From contig WIUZ02000001.1 in assembly GCA_015956445.1 (NCBI GenBank), positions 3,844,001-3,908,000 of the forward strand: 64,000 bases of DNA, written 5' to 3'. Every line of letters starts with the position of its first letter. The stretch's first letter is position 1. The position numbers were made by a program, and so were the translations under genes. The notes under the pieces were generated by a model that was given only the letters and a program-made list of their open reading frames with translations, did no database searches and was not told where the DNA came from. This DNA is from Thelephora terrestris. Taxonomy: Eukaryota; Basidiomycota; Agaricomycetes; Thelephorales; Thelephoraceae. Below, piece after piece: positions 35,158 to 47,218 of this stretch.

Positions 35158-36541
35158 ATCCGGTCTACCCCCTTTGAGTCTATGATTCCCTCCCTGTCTT
35201 TTCCTGATGGACACGTTTTCTTGTCGCATCCCTTTGTTCTCTGCAAAATTTGCACACATCATATTTTCGCTCTGCATTGCGCATCACAAGCACAATTATC
35301 TTTGATTCCCAGTGTTCTGTACTACATCCCTTGTTATCCTCCATCTCCCGTCATTGAGTCACTCTTTCCTTGTCCATATCCAACCCTCCGTCCGTCGAAC
35401 TCGCCCTCTCCCTCATCCCCGTCGTCAACCGTGTTTTATTCCCACAAGTCGCGTCTCCGAACAAGTCTCTCGTTGTAGATGTGTCACACTCATGCGAACA
35501 TATGCGCAGGTAGATACAGTAGATTATCTGACTGTCATTGCTTGCTATGTCTGGTACCTTGCCCCTTGCTCTTTCTTTGCGGCCTTTGTTTCGGATACGA
35601 CTATTTATTCAAGGGGCATGCCACGCGCCTGGACATGCAGGACCCATCGTACGTACAAGTCGCTGATCGCGATCACTACCAATATCGCCGCGAACGCTCA
35701 TCAGTGCACCTGCGCTCGCACAATTGGAATGAGTGACCAGGCTATCAAGATTGTTTCTAAACACCTGACTGGGTCAGACACGAGTGTGCCCCTGCTGACG
35801 ATGCAGATCATCTGTTTGGTTGATTCGTACATGATCTGGGTCGGAGCGGCATCTGACAGCCAAGGCGAACAAGTCGAGGGTAGTGCGGAGCTGGCGCCAC
35901 TGCAGGGACGCCTGGCCCGCGACTGGGCTTGTGCGATGCCACCCGTACGTTTTGGACGCCGGCTGCGCGCAGCATTCCTGTCGTTGGGCTGAAACGGGGT
36001 TTGGAATAAAGGTATACGAGGGGAGCACAGCGACGGCAAGCGCCCTCTTTCGATCCGCAGATTCAGATGCAGCGTTTTCGATGTCTCAAAGGCTGGGTGG
36101 GCTTCCTTCTTTTCTACCGGTGCGGGAGCGCGTTCTCGACTGATTGCTGATAATTTTTCTCCTATTCTTCCCGGGGCGTTTGTCGTGTGCGCCCGGTAGC
36201 CAAGCGATTCAAAAAACAGATTTTTCTATCTGTCGATATTCCTTCTGAAGTGTGCTCTGCTGGACAAGGGCCCGCGGTGTTGCTAGAGATCGAGAAAGGC
36301 GTCGTGGAGGAGTTGAAGAGCGTGTAAAACAAGTGTAAAATATTAATACGATATTGAGAGGCTGTACATCTCCCGTCTCGTGCCCAATCACCGTCATTCG
36401 CAGTTTGTGGCCACGATTAGCCCTTCTTCATCCTTCTCAACCACGACCCAGTCGCGGACTGACGACTGACCGAGGACACACTCGCCCGCTACGTGCTAAA
36501 ATTCGTTCAGGGGTTCCACCTTGGAAAAACTCGTTTTTGGA
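35158..36541. other. Long intergenic region, leader of the YAK1 gene
   Basis: About 1.4 kb lies between a stop at 35157 and the YAK1 ATG at 36542. Pyrimidine-rich stretches (for example 35180-35470) and several overlapping frames occur, none with protein character. A long 5' UTR or unrecognised non-coding exons are possible. I see no repeat or RNA gene. Confidence 0.3.
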
Positions 36542-39500
36542 ATGTCCGAACCTGAACTGGCATACATGACTGGAAACGATGATTTTGATCTCCCTCGTTG
36601 GCAGACGGGCCAAGTGCGTCCCGATTCCAACACTTCCAATTCCATGTTCTCCCCTGCTATCCCTCCCCCTTCGTTAACGGCCGGTCGTATCCTCCCGAGT
36701 CATCAGTCCCCGACCACCACAACACGCCAGCCGAGGATCAATCAGATCGTCGAGGAGGATAATCAGTTTGGCGTCGCCCCAATCCAGTTCTCCCCCAGTT
36801 CTCTCTCTCGCAGCACCTCCATGAACTCTGCGACTTCCAGGCGTCGTCATGACCTCGAGGAAGCCCCAAACATCGATGCTCAAAGACCGTTTCCAGGCGG
36901 ATCCAAGCACTCGAATTCTCTCTATCCTTCCAGCGTCCCTTACCCTCCTCAGCAATCCGGAAACACCGCAGAGGCTCCATACCACGACATTTACTACAAC
37001 ACTTCGCCATCTAACCCTCCGAAACGGTCCCAAACTCAACACGACCCCGCCACTTCTAACCGATCTGGGCGCTCACCGCTGCGCCATGGGCCCCTGTCAT
37101 CCCAATCCACCCTAGATAGCTACTCGTCCCAGCAGGCTCAGTATTCCCCCACGACCGCGAGCGCGGGATACAATTACCCCGATCAACAGTCGTCACAGCA
37201 GAGGTCATACAACCCAAGCGCGTATCAGCAAACCCACAACCGCGTACATTCCAACCCTGAGAACTCCGATTCGCCTTACCCTCCCAACCCACAGTCATTA
37301 TCTCCAGGACTTGTCAACAATCCCGCGCATTTGGCACCCAGATCTGTCAGGCAGAACTCTTCCTCGGTTCCCAGTTCGCCGTTGACTTTTCCCCATCACC
37401 CGATGGGGGGAGTACCCGAGGGGCCGGGTGGTAACCATTACTACCCTCAAGAGCCGCAACCGATGATGGTCGAAACCGCGACAAAGAGGAAGTTGACTGG
37501 TTTCCGGCGGGTTCGGGACGCTTCTGAGTTGCATCCTATCACTACACGGTCGCGGACGGGGAGACGTATGGATGGGAACGGCATTTACATCACCGTGCGT
37601 ACCCTTACATACACCCCGGTCAGCTTGCAGCGCAGCGCCGGGCTTCCGCGTTCGGCAAACTGATCTCCCACTTCTGATTTATAGCCTTTGCGACAATTAA
37701 CAACCCATTTGGTCGACACTTATCACATCTGCAACCCACAATTCAGATATGAATCAACACACAATCCGCGGCGAGTGTTGACAAAACCGAGCAAGCCTGC
37801 GCACAACGACGGATACGATAACGAAGACTACGATTATATCCTCTATGTCAATGACTGGCTCGGCACAGACGACGGTCACAAGTGAGTCTAACCAGTGGAG
37901 ATCTCATTTGCTCGCCTCTGAGTGCATTTTCCGCAAGGTACCTGATCCTGGATATTCTCGGTCAAGGGACCTTTGGGCAAGTCGTGAAGTGTCAGAACAT
38001 GAAAACGCACGAAATCGTTGCCGTGAAGGTCGTAAAAAACAAGCCTGCATACTTCAACCAGAGTATGATGGAAGTCACGATTCTCGAATTGGTGAGCATG
38101 CTGGCTGACTTACCCTTAACCCACTCAATTGACATCATCCGGACTCTCGGAGTAGCTGAATAACCAATGTGATCCAAACGATGAACATCACATCCTGCGA
38201 TTACGGGATTCATTTATCCACCGAAGTCACTTGTGTCTGGTGTTCGAGCTTTTGTCTTCCAACCTTTACGAATTGATCAAACAAAATCAATTCCAAGGGT
38301 TGAGTACACAGCTCGTGAAAGTTTTTACCGCCCAACTGCTGGACGCGCTGACGGTCCTCAAGGATGCGAGGCTGATACACTGCGATTTGAAACCAGAAAA
38401 CATCCTTCTCAGATCGTAAGTTGTCCGCTTAGTCAACTTTGAGTCCGGGTCCCATTCTTTTCCAGGTTGCAATCACCCCAAATCAAAGTGATAGACTTTG
38501 GCTCTGCGTGCCACGAACGGCAGACGGTCTACACTTACATTCAGTCGAGGTTTTACCGGTCGCCCGAAGTGTTACTCGGCATCCCGTATAATGCTGCCAT
38601 CGACATGTGGTCACTAGGTTGTATAGCCGTGGAATTGTTCCTCGGGTTGCCTTTATTTCCCGGAACGAGTGAATACAATCAGATCACCAGGATCGTCGAA
38701 ATGCTCGGGTACGTTCTATCTTCGGGGCACTGCCCATTCATGCTGATCAGCCACAACAGGATGCCTCCCATTTACATGATGGACTTGGGGAAACAAACGG
38801 GACACTTCTTTGATTCATATACGGACGCTTTTGGCCACAAGAAGTACCGTTTGAAGTCCATTGAACAGTATTCTAGGGAGCGGAACACAAACGAACAGCC
38901 GGGAAAGCAGTACTTCAAGGCGACGACTCTGCCGGATATTATCAATCAAGCCCCGATGCCGAACTTCAAGTCTTCGAGACATGGATCTGAGGTGGAGAAA
39001 GGTAGGTTGTATGCGGGTCGGTTCAAGGAGTGATGCTGATGTTTGCCTACCTCTAGAATTGAACAACCGCGCGTCGTTCATCGATTTCTGCCAGGGACTG
39101 TTGAATCTGAATCCTGTGGAGAGATGGACCCCCCAACAGGCGAGGCAACATCCATTCATAACTGGAGAGAAGTTCACGAAGTCTTGGTCGGTAAGTTGAT
39201 GCGAACCAATCGCTGTTTGTACACTTTGTTAATCATACCAACAGCCTCACACACAACCCGTCCCTCAGCCCTCCCCCCAACACTCGATCTCGCCTGTCGA
39301 CCCCAAGCGGCCATATGGTGGATTGGTTCCCTCACAACCAAAGGGAACTCGGGCGTTCCAGGATGCTGCCTCATACAACCAACACCTGGCTCAGCAACAA
39401 GCTTACACCGCACAAGCGACGGCTCAAGCAAACACTTTTGTCAGCAGGAACCCCTATATTGCTCAACCGACAGGAAACGGACCAACGTTCCCGAACAACC

Positions 39501-40496
39501 AAGATAAAACAGGCGCAGGGTACAGCCAGTTCGTCCCCTGCCGTTCCCCATTTTGTGACAGCGCTTCTGACCTAAACTTGGGTTTTCTATTTTAGTCCAA
39601 TCAATTCTAATACCTCGACCCAACAACAATACCTCGGTCCTAACACCTTCCCGGTTCCCCACAACAACCAGCCGCCAGTACCCCCGACATCATACTATCC
39701 AAATACAAACGCAAGGACGAGGGCGGGGAACGCCGGGCAGATGGATAACATCCCTCCCGCCCTCGCTAGGTTACAGCACATGAATCAGGATGTGATCGGG
39801 GGGAGGAATGCTCTGACGCCGGTTTTAAAGAGAGATGATGCGATCAGGGAGTGGGAGAGAAGACAGACAGGAAAGGTTGCTGCCGCACAGCCTTACCCAC
39901 AGTTGGAATATCTGCATCAGCAAGCGGAACTCGTTGCTTCCCAGGGGCTCGCGAACTGGCACCCAGGCCCGAGCGGTGGTAACCGTTATACTGGAGTTGG
40001 GGGATCTGGCCAACCTCCCCCGACTTCTGGATTGGCACACTCTTATCACCTCCCCCAGACGAACCAGCCATTGGTGGTTGATGAAGACAGGAGGGACGTT
40101 GTCATGTCTTCCGTCAGAAACGCCGCACGAAGCGACGGACCGAACGCGACGTTCGGCGTTTCCTCCGACGCCGTTACGAGTCCATCGCAAGTTTACACGA
40201 GCGGCACAACGGCAGGGAACAGATATCCAAATTATTCGCAGCCATCGCAACAATCGCAGACGTCCTCTGATATTTCTAATCTGTACGTCCCAATGCAGCC
40301 TGATCAGTTCGTGGGGTATCAAGGCTCCTCGGCGCAGAATCAGGCGGCCAATAGGGTCGGGGGAGGAGGTTTAGGAGGAGGTGGACCGTCTTTACCTGCG
40401 GCGTTCTATTCAGGAGGGGCGAATGCTTCTGGACAAATGCAGGGAGGGATAAAGGATGCGAGGAAACAGAGCAACCCGGAGATCTGGCCTCGTTAA
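36542..40496 (+). CDS. YAK1: YAK1-type DYRK family protein kinase
   Basis: Nine exons (36542-37594, 37685-37881, 37938-38091, 38156-38415, 38466-38708, 38760-39001, 39057-39190, 39245-39519, 39596-40496) encode about 1152 aa. The first 350 residues are Ser/Pro/Gln-rich. The region before the kinase has [40 protein letters not shown] and [11 protein letters not shown], characteristic of Yak1. Kinase motifs are [15 protein letters not shown] (Gly loop), [16 protein letters not shown] (catalytic Lys), [26 protein letters not shown], and the activation-loop [13 protein letters not shown] with the DYRK Y-x-Y autophosphorylation site. A long Gln/Asn/Gly-rich tail follows. Yak1 acts in growth control antagonistic to PKA and TOR. 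The ATG at 36542 is chosen because the frame upstream has only a TTG at 36521. Confidence 0.93.
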
Positions 40497-41006
40497 GGTA
40501 TTTTGCTTGTTTATCTTCGGGGTCGGAGCGGGGGAGATGGAGTGTTTCGTTTGCTTCCACCATTTACACGCCTACCCACTTTCGATCTGCCCTACTTATC
40601 CGCACCTCCTAAAGTTTTCCTTCCCCTCGTCACAACAGTGTCCCACCCATCTGACGGAACTTGGCCCCCCTCGTGTCTTTGCTCATCTCCCCAGTTTGTG
40701 TGTTGTCAGCCACTCTGTAAATGTGTATCCGGCTCCCCCTCATATTTTTGCACACCATGATTTTTTCCACCCCGTTGATCCGCGGCTTCTTCCGCTGCCC
40801 GTTTGACTTGGCGAGCCGTCGGACAATTACTCACCCATCTTACGAGCTTTTCGAGAGGACAACACTTTAGACATCCCCATGTTCCATTCGTGTAGGCATT
40901 GGTTTATATACCACTGGTACGACTGTGATAAAATGTGACCCGTTTTACGGGATGTGGTCGATGTGGATAAAGCTAGGGGCCTGGGGAGGGATGAAAATCT
41001 TTAGGT
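40497..41006. other. Convergent 3' intergenic region, YAK1 / DBP7
   Basis: These 510 bp lie between converging stop codons and are rich in pyrimidines on the plus strand, as in fungal 3' UTRs. No gene is supported. Confidence 0.4.
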
Positions 41007-43601
41007 TTAGATCTTTCCATCGGACAACTTTTCCAACACAGCTGCGGGGGCAACCTGGAATTCCTCCGTGCCCCCGTAAGACATCAGCACTCCCTTCTTC
41101 TTCGATATTCGTCCCTGGGCACGGACGGCCTCCCTCATCCTCGACTCGGCATCTTTGTCATGTTCCTCGTTCCAATCCTTCTCCCTGACACCTTTCGATA
41201 CCCTAGTCGAAGTTGCCGACTTGGATTTCTTCTTATCCTTCCAATTCTGAGCCGGCTTCTGCTTGGATGGATGGGAGGAACGGTTGGTGATCACCCCCGG
41301 TGCTTCTCGCAAAGCGAAAGACTTTGCGAGATGACCGATGTGGAGGTGGCGAACGTGGAAGATATGTTTCTCGTCGGAGGGATGTGTAGCGTACGCGCGC
41401 ATATGGGAGGTGAAAGCTTTCCTAGCCAACTCAACGTTCTGTAAAAAAAAAAAAACTCTTTTAGTCCCTCCAGGTTCGCAAGAGACTGACCGCTGTCCCC
41501 AACTGACCTTTCCTTTCAAAACCCATCTCTCGAACGCAAGCTGGACCTCAGTCGCGCGCTCTTCGTGTTCAGTGCCCTTTCCACCGAACCCCTTCTTGAG
41601 CACGGTATCGACCGCGACGCTCTCCAACTGAATCTTACCCTTCTCTTCACCATCACCACCCTCCGTATTGCGCATCTTGCCTTCCACCCATTCCACCCAG
41701 GATTTCTCACTCGGAGCCACGAAACACCAGGCTTCACCACCCTTTCCTGCTCGAGCCGTCCTCCCAACTCTGTGGACGTACTCTGTCGCTCCTCCTTCTG
41801 TGGGAAGATCATATTGGATGACTGCTTTGACGAAGGGGAGGTCCAATCCTCTGGATGCGACTGAAGTACAGAGGAGGATGGCCGAGGTTGGGGATTTCTT
41901 GTCCTTGGACTTGGCAGAAGAAAACCCCTTGATCGAAGCGAGACGCGTGGGTTGGGGTAGTGAACCATGCAGGCGGTATACGGATGTAGACGGAAGCAGC
42001 GGAGAAGTGACAGCGATCTTGCCTTCGTTGGATCTTGTTTTCTTATCCCCTTCGTCGTCTTCCGACCCTTCTTCGGCCTCTTCATCCCCGGAGCTCGAGT
42101 CCTGGTCGGTCCCTGCAGAGTCGCCACCCATGGATGCAGAACCGAAAAGATTCCAGTGGAAGTCAACGGAATCGGTGCAGCTTAGGAAGACGAGGATTTT
42201 CGTCGTTCTGCCATGGCTCTGGGAGAGTATCGAACGAAGGAGGGAGACAAGCGTGACGAGGCGGAGCTTCAAGGGCGCGATGATGTATTTCTGGGAGAGT
42301 TGCGAGGGAGGGGTGAAGTTGGTACTTGATGAGGCTGTCAGTTCACCCCTAGCATCGCCGTGTTCTGAAGGTTCATGTAAAGTTCTGGATTCCAGCGCCT
42401 TTATCACGATCGGATTCTTGAGAGCGGTCCCGGCTAGTTTTTGAACATCTTCTCGTATTGTCGCCGAGCACAAGATTGTCCTGCGCTGTCGTTCCCAGTC
42501 CCAACCACCTACTTCCACGCTCTTTCCTTCCTTCACGGCTTGGATAGCAAGCTTCCGGCGACTGTCGAGACCCTGTATGATCCCCTTGATTGTGTCTTCG
42601 AACCCTAATTCCATGAGCCGGTCGGCCTCATCGAGAACCAACCACCGGCACTTGCCAACATTGAAAGACGACGTTTTCTGGAGGTGGTCGAGGAGCCTTC
42701 CGGGCGTAGCCACGAGTATGGGAAGTCCCTTGCGTAACTTAGCTTTCTCGTGAGTCCTGGTCGAGCCACCAATTAACAAACCAGAGGTGAGCCAACGGGT
42801 GAGACGGGGGGCGGTTGAGTCTTCCCCGGTGTCATTAACGGGTCTTAGACGGAGTTTCAGCAAGGCCTCAAGTACTTCTGATATTTGGGAAGCCAGTTCT
42901 CGCGTGGGCACAATGATAATGGCAAGGGTTCCTATCGACCTGTCGATATACGACAAGGAACTCAGCGGGAGGAGGTCCTGGATGATCGGTAGCAAGAAAG
43001 AGAAAGTCTTTCCTGAGCCGGTCTGGGATTGAATGAAGACGTCCCGTAAAGGGCCACTGGAGGGGTTGTATTCGGGTAGCAGAACTGGCAAGGCAGCACG
43101 TTGGATTGACGTCGGTTTCGTTACCCCCATTTTCGTAGTCAAATGCTGAATGAGTAACGGGTCAAGTCCGAGGCCTTCAAATGTCGAAGAGTCCAGGGGA
43201 GCGTTGCTGGGTTTTCCAACAGCCTTGGGTCCGCGTGTAGACTCGGGCTTGTCGACTTTCGGATTGTAGGTGAACAGCGAGGATATTATTTGGGTAGGAC
43301 GTGAGGGTGCGGATATACGCTCCCTTTCCGGCTCGTCATCCTCACGGGGTGCCAGCCTTTGCCTCTTTTTCGGAGGTGCAACTGGTTCATCGTCTTGAAT
43401 GACGGGCGGGTGTTTAGCCTTCCGTTTTGCAGCCCGATTCGCTTTTAGTCTGAATAACCGATTGGTTAGTTCATAAATGAAGGAGTAAAAGAAGAGATCT
43501 CACCTGTCCGTCCACTTTCCGCCCTTCTTTACATGAGATACTCTGCCAGAGCTTGGGCCAGCATCATTTGAGGCAAGGTTAAGGACGAGGTCGTCCTCCA
43601 T
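41007..43601 (-). CDS. DBP7: DEAD-box ATP-dependent RNA helicase DBP7 (DDX31 family)
   Basis: Three minus-strand exons (43601-43504, 43449-41508, 41438-41007) encode about 823 aa. The start MEDDLVLNLASNDAG and the basic segment are followed by the Q-motif region TKPTSIQRAALPVLLP, motif I QSQTGSGKT, Ia PTRELA, Ib TPGRLLDHLQ, II VLDEADRLMELGFED, III CSATIRE, V TSVASRGLDLP and VI HRVGRTARAGKGGEAW. The C-terminus has KAFTSHMRAYATHPSDEKHI, typical of the Dbp7/Dbp10-like extension. Dbp7 works in the nucleolus on early pre-60S ribosomal particles and snoRNA dynamics. The second intron (41507-41439) is a multiple of three and stays open, so the frame runs through it; it holds a 13-nt A run (T run on the coding strand) before its AG. 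Confidence 0.92.
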
Positions 43602-43732
43602 CTCTCGATTGTGGAAAATAAGCGGGAAGCACTTTAAGATGATCGGCGTGCACGTGGCAAGAAATTCCACGTTTCACGCTTTCCCTCCACGCCATCGTCA
43701 TTGCGCCCATTCGTTCTAGTGGCCCACTGGTC
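43602..43732. promoter_or_regulatory. 131-bp bidirectional promoter, DBP7 / MPDU1
   Basis: Only 131 bp lie between the two opposite ATG codons, so regulatory sequences must be shared or overlapping. No clear motif is identified. Confidence 0.4.
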
Positions 43733-44750
43733 ATGACCGCAATAACAAGAAATTTCCCTTGGTTCGTCAAGGATCTCGGTGTATCTATCATTGGCCAGGT
43801 ACGTACAGAACAGCTTTATGGACCTTTAGCTCACGGGTTTGGATCGTAGAAATGCTATGCTTCAATCGTTGAAGACCTCAATTTCTCCGACGTCGACTGC
43901 CTCAAGTACTCCATTTCTAAGGGTCTTGGTGTTGCAATCGTCGTCGGAGGCTCGATCATGAAGGTGCCTCAACTTCTACTGAGTATGCAATCCATCCGCA
44001 ACATCTCTCCGCCACAATACACTGACATACTTCCTAGTTGTGTCCGCCCGCTCCGCGCGAGGAATCTCTCTGAGCTCTTACTCTATCGAGACCTTCTGCT
44101 ACCTCGTAACATGCGCATATTCTTATCACAACGGGTTCCCATTCTCAACATACGGGGAAAACGCCTTCTTAGGGCTACAGAACATCGTTATCACCCTTCT
44201 CATCATCTACTTCCCCTCCTCCACGCTGCGAAGATCAGCCTCCTCACCCAGCACCTTGCCGAAGGTTGCCGGCGCAGCTATCGCCTCCGTTGCTCTGATC
44301 GCCGCATTGGCCAATCTCCCCAAGGAAACAATCGCGTTTCTTCAAATGACCACCCTCCCTCTTGGGCTATTCTCCAAGCTTCCCCAAATCGCGCAAAACC
44401 ATCGGGCAAAGTCCACCGGGCAATTATCTTCCTTCGCCGTCGTAGCGCAAATCCTTGGTTGTCTCGCCAGGTTGTTCACCACCGCCACCGAGGTCAAAGA
44501 CATGCTTGTCTTGGCGGGTTTTTTCCTTGCACTGGTCCTTAACATTGCTTTGGGATTCCAAGTATGGTCGTACTATGGCAAGGATATCCACGATATCCCC
44601 GCCGGCGACATCCCTCTGGAAGAGAAGCGCCAGACCATTTACGCACCAGTTGCCCAGACTTTGGAACGCCCCGCGGATGTTATCTCCAGCCAGCAAACTC
44701 CTGCGCGGCCGTCCACGCCTGGCAGGAAATGGGCACGAAAAGTAGATTAA
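43733..44750 (+). CDS. Mannose-P-dolichol utilization protein (MPDU1/PQ-loop family)
   Basis: Three exons (43733-43798, 43850-43982, 44038-44750) encode about 303 aa. The protein has multiple hydrophobic helices. The first PQ-loop is ISKGLGVAIVVGGSIMKVPQ joined to LLLIVSARSARGISL; the second lies in GLFSKLPQIAQNHRAKSTGQ followed by LSSFAVVAQILGCLARLFT. This two-PQ-loop layout and the sequence context match MPDU1, an ER membrane protein needed to use dolichol-phosphate-mannose and -glucose in N-glycan and GPI-anchor assembly. The C-terminal 60 residues are hydrophilic. The shared promoter with the ribosome-biogenesis helicase DBP7 has no obvious functional meaning. Confidence 0.88.
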
Positions 44751-45168
44751 TCAGCTCTCTTATCTCGTTTAACGTGTGTATATATGGTTTGGTTACACTA
44801 TATTGAATGGTAATTTTGAGAGCAAAAACAAAAGGTTTGGGAGGGGCACGGCCCAACCGCGCGAACAGACGACACGCCCTGGTCTCCTAAGACTAACTCG
44901 GCTGGATCGGTAGGTTGCAGAATCGCTTCCCTGGCCTATCACGATCGTATTATCCCAAGTCCTGATTCCAGCGCTTACGCGTCGGAGGACAAATTGGGAA
45001 CCAAGTTTTCCGGAGGGGACGGTCTTGAACCTGCGCACGTCCGGGGGAACCCGTTACATGTTTAGACCACCTCTCATTCCCGCTTGGGCCATTACAGCCG
45101 TTACACCATCGGGAGGTAGAAAAAAGTCTTGGTCATCAATTTAGATCGCTCCCACTCGCTTATTCTGC
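44751..45168. other. Convergent 3' intergenic region
   Basis: These 418 bp lie between the converging MPDU1 and SDR genes. On the minus strand a GGTTCAAGACC sequence (about 45021-45031) resembles a tRNA B box, but no consistent cloverleaf could be drawn, so no tRNA is called. Confidence 0.3.
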
Positions 45169-46249
45169 CTACTGGACAATAGAATTGATAAATCCGACGA
45201 TAGCCTCCTTATCCACCCCATCCTTGTTTGTAGATTGGCTGAGCTCGCTCCATTTCACTGCATCGCGGACGGTAGCTTCAGCTTTGGCCTTGACCATAGC
45301 CCAAGAGTCCGTTCCAAACTGTATCCTAGTGGGCAGCTCGTTTGCCGGGACATGGGAGAGTTTGATCAAGGCTGCGGCAGCCTTTTCAGGATTCCCACTG
45401 GATGTTTTTTCGCTATCCTTCCTCGTAACACGCCACTGGCTAGTGGGAGCGTCTGGAGCCGAGTACACTGATGGTGGAGGATGATGGTGGAGGTCGGCCG
45501 CCCATCGGGTCTCGAACCCTCCCGGCTCAATGATCATCGCCTTGGTGTTCCAAGACGGATGGAGTTCTTTGTTTAAGGCCTCGGTGAACCCTTCCAAAGC
45601 TTTTTGCGAGTCAGACTATGAGCGGCGGCCGATATCATACTGGAAACACCTACCAAACTTTCCAGCGCTGTAGAACGCGAGGCAGGGTGTTCCGTTGTAT
45701 CCGCCAGCAGAGCTTATGTTGAAGATGTACTTATTTTGACCCTGAGGACCGTTCTCCCTGAAGAACTTGAGGGCCTTGCGACAACGTCAGTGACGGCCCA
45801 GCGTTGCAGCGCGGGCAGGATATATACCTTCAAAGATATCTTGACCGGTCCCCAGAATAGAACTTCAACTTGCACTCGCGCTTCATCGAGTGGAACGCCC
45901 TCAGCTTCTCCAAATAAGCCGTAGCCAGCGTTATTGACTACGACGTCGAGACGGCCAAAGTGCTCTTTGGTTGCCGCGAACGCAGCCTCGATCTGTTCAT
46001 CGTCTACGACATCAAGTTTCTGGATGAGCAATTGCTCAGGGGTGTATTTGTTCTTCAAGTACGCGAGCGCTTCGGGTTTTCGAAGAGTCGCGACGACCCT
46101 TTCACCGCCGGCAAGGACGGCTTCGACGAAGCACTTGCCGAGACCGGACGAGGACCCGGTAACTACCAAAATATAGCCTTGAGTATGCGAAGTCGCGCTG
46201 ACCGTCGGAACCACTTACTGAACCAGACTCGTGTATCTCCGTAAGTCAT
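45169..46249 (-). CDS. Classical short-chain dehydrogenase/reductase (SDR)
   Basis: Four minus-strand exons (46249-46219, 46177-45828, 45774-45654, 45599-45169) encode about 310 aa. The start is MTYGDTRVWF. The cofactor motif TGSSSGLGK (TGxxxGxG) is followed by ERVVATLRKPEAL, where the basic residues after beta-2 suggest NADP(H). The NNAG motif is in LDVVVNNAGYGLFGEAEG, and the catalytic Ser, Tyr and Lys are in NISSAGGYNG and FYSAGKFALEGFTEAL. The C-terminal part has KAMIIEPGGFETRWA. The substrate is unknown; close fungal relatives are annotated as 17-beta-hydroxysteroid-type or generic oxidoreductases. The first intron is short (41 nt). Upstream lie two copies of a 41-bp direct repeat. Confidence 0.82.
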
Positions 46250-47218
46250 GGATGAGGGAATAAGGGAGTTGAGGGCTTTCTTGGGAGTGCAGACGCTTTG
46301 GTGTACCGAGTCCTCCCAGTGGTAGGGGCAACTTATATATCCCTGCTCACCCACATTCAAGCCCGCTAGCTGGGAGCGGTCACCGAAGATGTACACAGTC
46401 CCTTCTCATCCACATTCAACCCACCTTCAAGCCCGCTAGCCGGGAGCGGTCACCGAAGATGTACACGTAGATGCAATACAGCACCCACCGCCTCCGAGGC
46501 GCCCGAATTGCTAAGACGTTGATCCAAAACTGACTGGGGAGGACGATCACGGCCGCGGAATGCCCTCAGCGGTGATCGTCAGTATTTAATAGCGGAATGC
46601 CGACTGAGAGTCTCCCTGACAGATAGTTTCTGGCGAGAGCTAGCTATACCACCGGCTCGTTGCAAACCAGCTTTGTCAATCTGTGGGAACATGTGGGGCT
46701 AGCAGCACACAAGTGCATCGTGATGATTATCAATATCATTGTCATCATGGCTCATGTCATTGACACTGTCATGGCGAGCAGAGCCAAGTGTGCAGGAGTT
46801 GCCAAACTTCAGGCATATCTGGCTGCATCGTTGAGTTGCCTAGCCGAAGCTGTGGCAATTGGCTGTGTAGAACAAAATCGGAAGAAAGCGAGACGACAAA
46901 CTTCAGATCCACAGAATTGAATGCTCCCCGCGAGAATATTTCCAAGCGTCTGTCATTCACGGGGTAGGAACCAATCACAGTTGTAATTGCACAACGGAAC
47001 GAATCACAGGATATCCGTTCTAAAAACAGGCTGGCTATTAATCTGGAATCCACAGCGAGGTCGGAAACCCTGTGACGTGGAGAGGAACGAAAAGCCGAGT
47101 AGGATTAGGGGCTCCGATGGAGGCTAGGAAATCCAGACAAAGGCGTTTTTGATCGTGGCTGATATCCCCTCCCGTGCTCGTCGACCGTTTCGATTGAGGG
47201 TGACGGACATGAAAAGTT
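46250..47218. other. Intergenic region with SDR promoter
   Basis: Apart from the direct repeats near 46355-46465, this stretch holds only an unconvincing 86-codon open frame (46660-46920) with a hydrophobic middle and no family resemblance that I recognise. Confidence 0.3.
46355..46465. repeat. Pair of 41-bp direct repeats upstream of the SDR gene
   Basis: The unit begins TTCAAGCCCGCTAGC and ends GAAGATGTACAC. Copies are at 46355-46395 and 46425-46465 (70-bp period) with one mismatch (T/C). They lie about 105-215 bp upstream of the SDR start codon and could be regulatory or a recent local duplication. Confidence 0.75.

Noticed and set aside
35312-35992. 226-codon plus-strand frame upstream of YAK1
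   Set aside because: It begins in a pyrimidine-rich leader-like stretch, has a shuffled Cys/Arg-rich composition and no plausible family.
36521-36541. Upstream start for YAK1
   Set aside because: The codon at 36521 is TTG; the first in-frame ATG is at 36542, which begins a protein-like N-terminus.
44980-45080. tRNA-like sequence with a GGTTCAAGACC B-box motif on the minus strand
   Set aside because: No acceptor, T or anticodon stem could be paired consistently, and no anticodon loop with a T before the anticodon gave a stem.
46660-46920. 86-codon frame with a hydrophobic middle
   Set aside because: Short, without splice support or similarity; could be chance in a 969-bp intergenic region.
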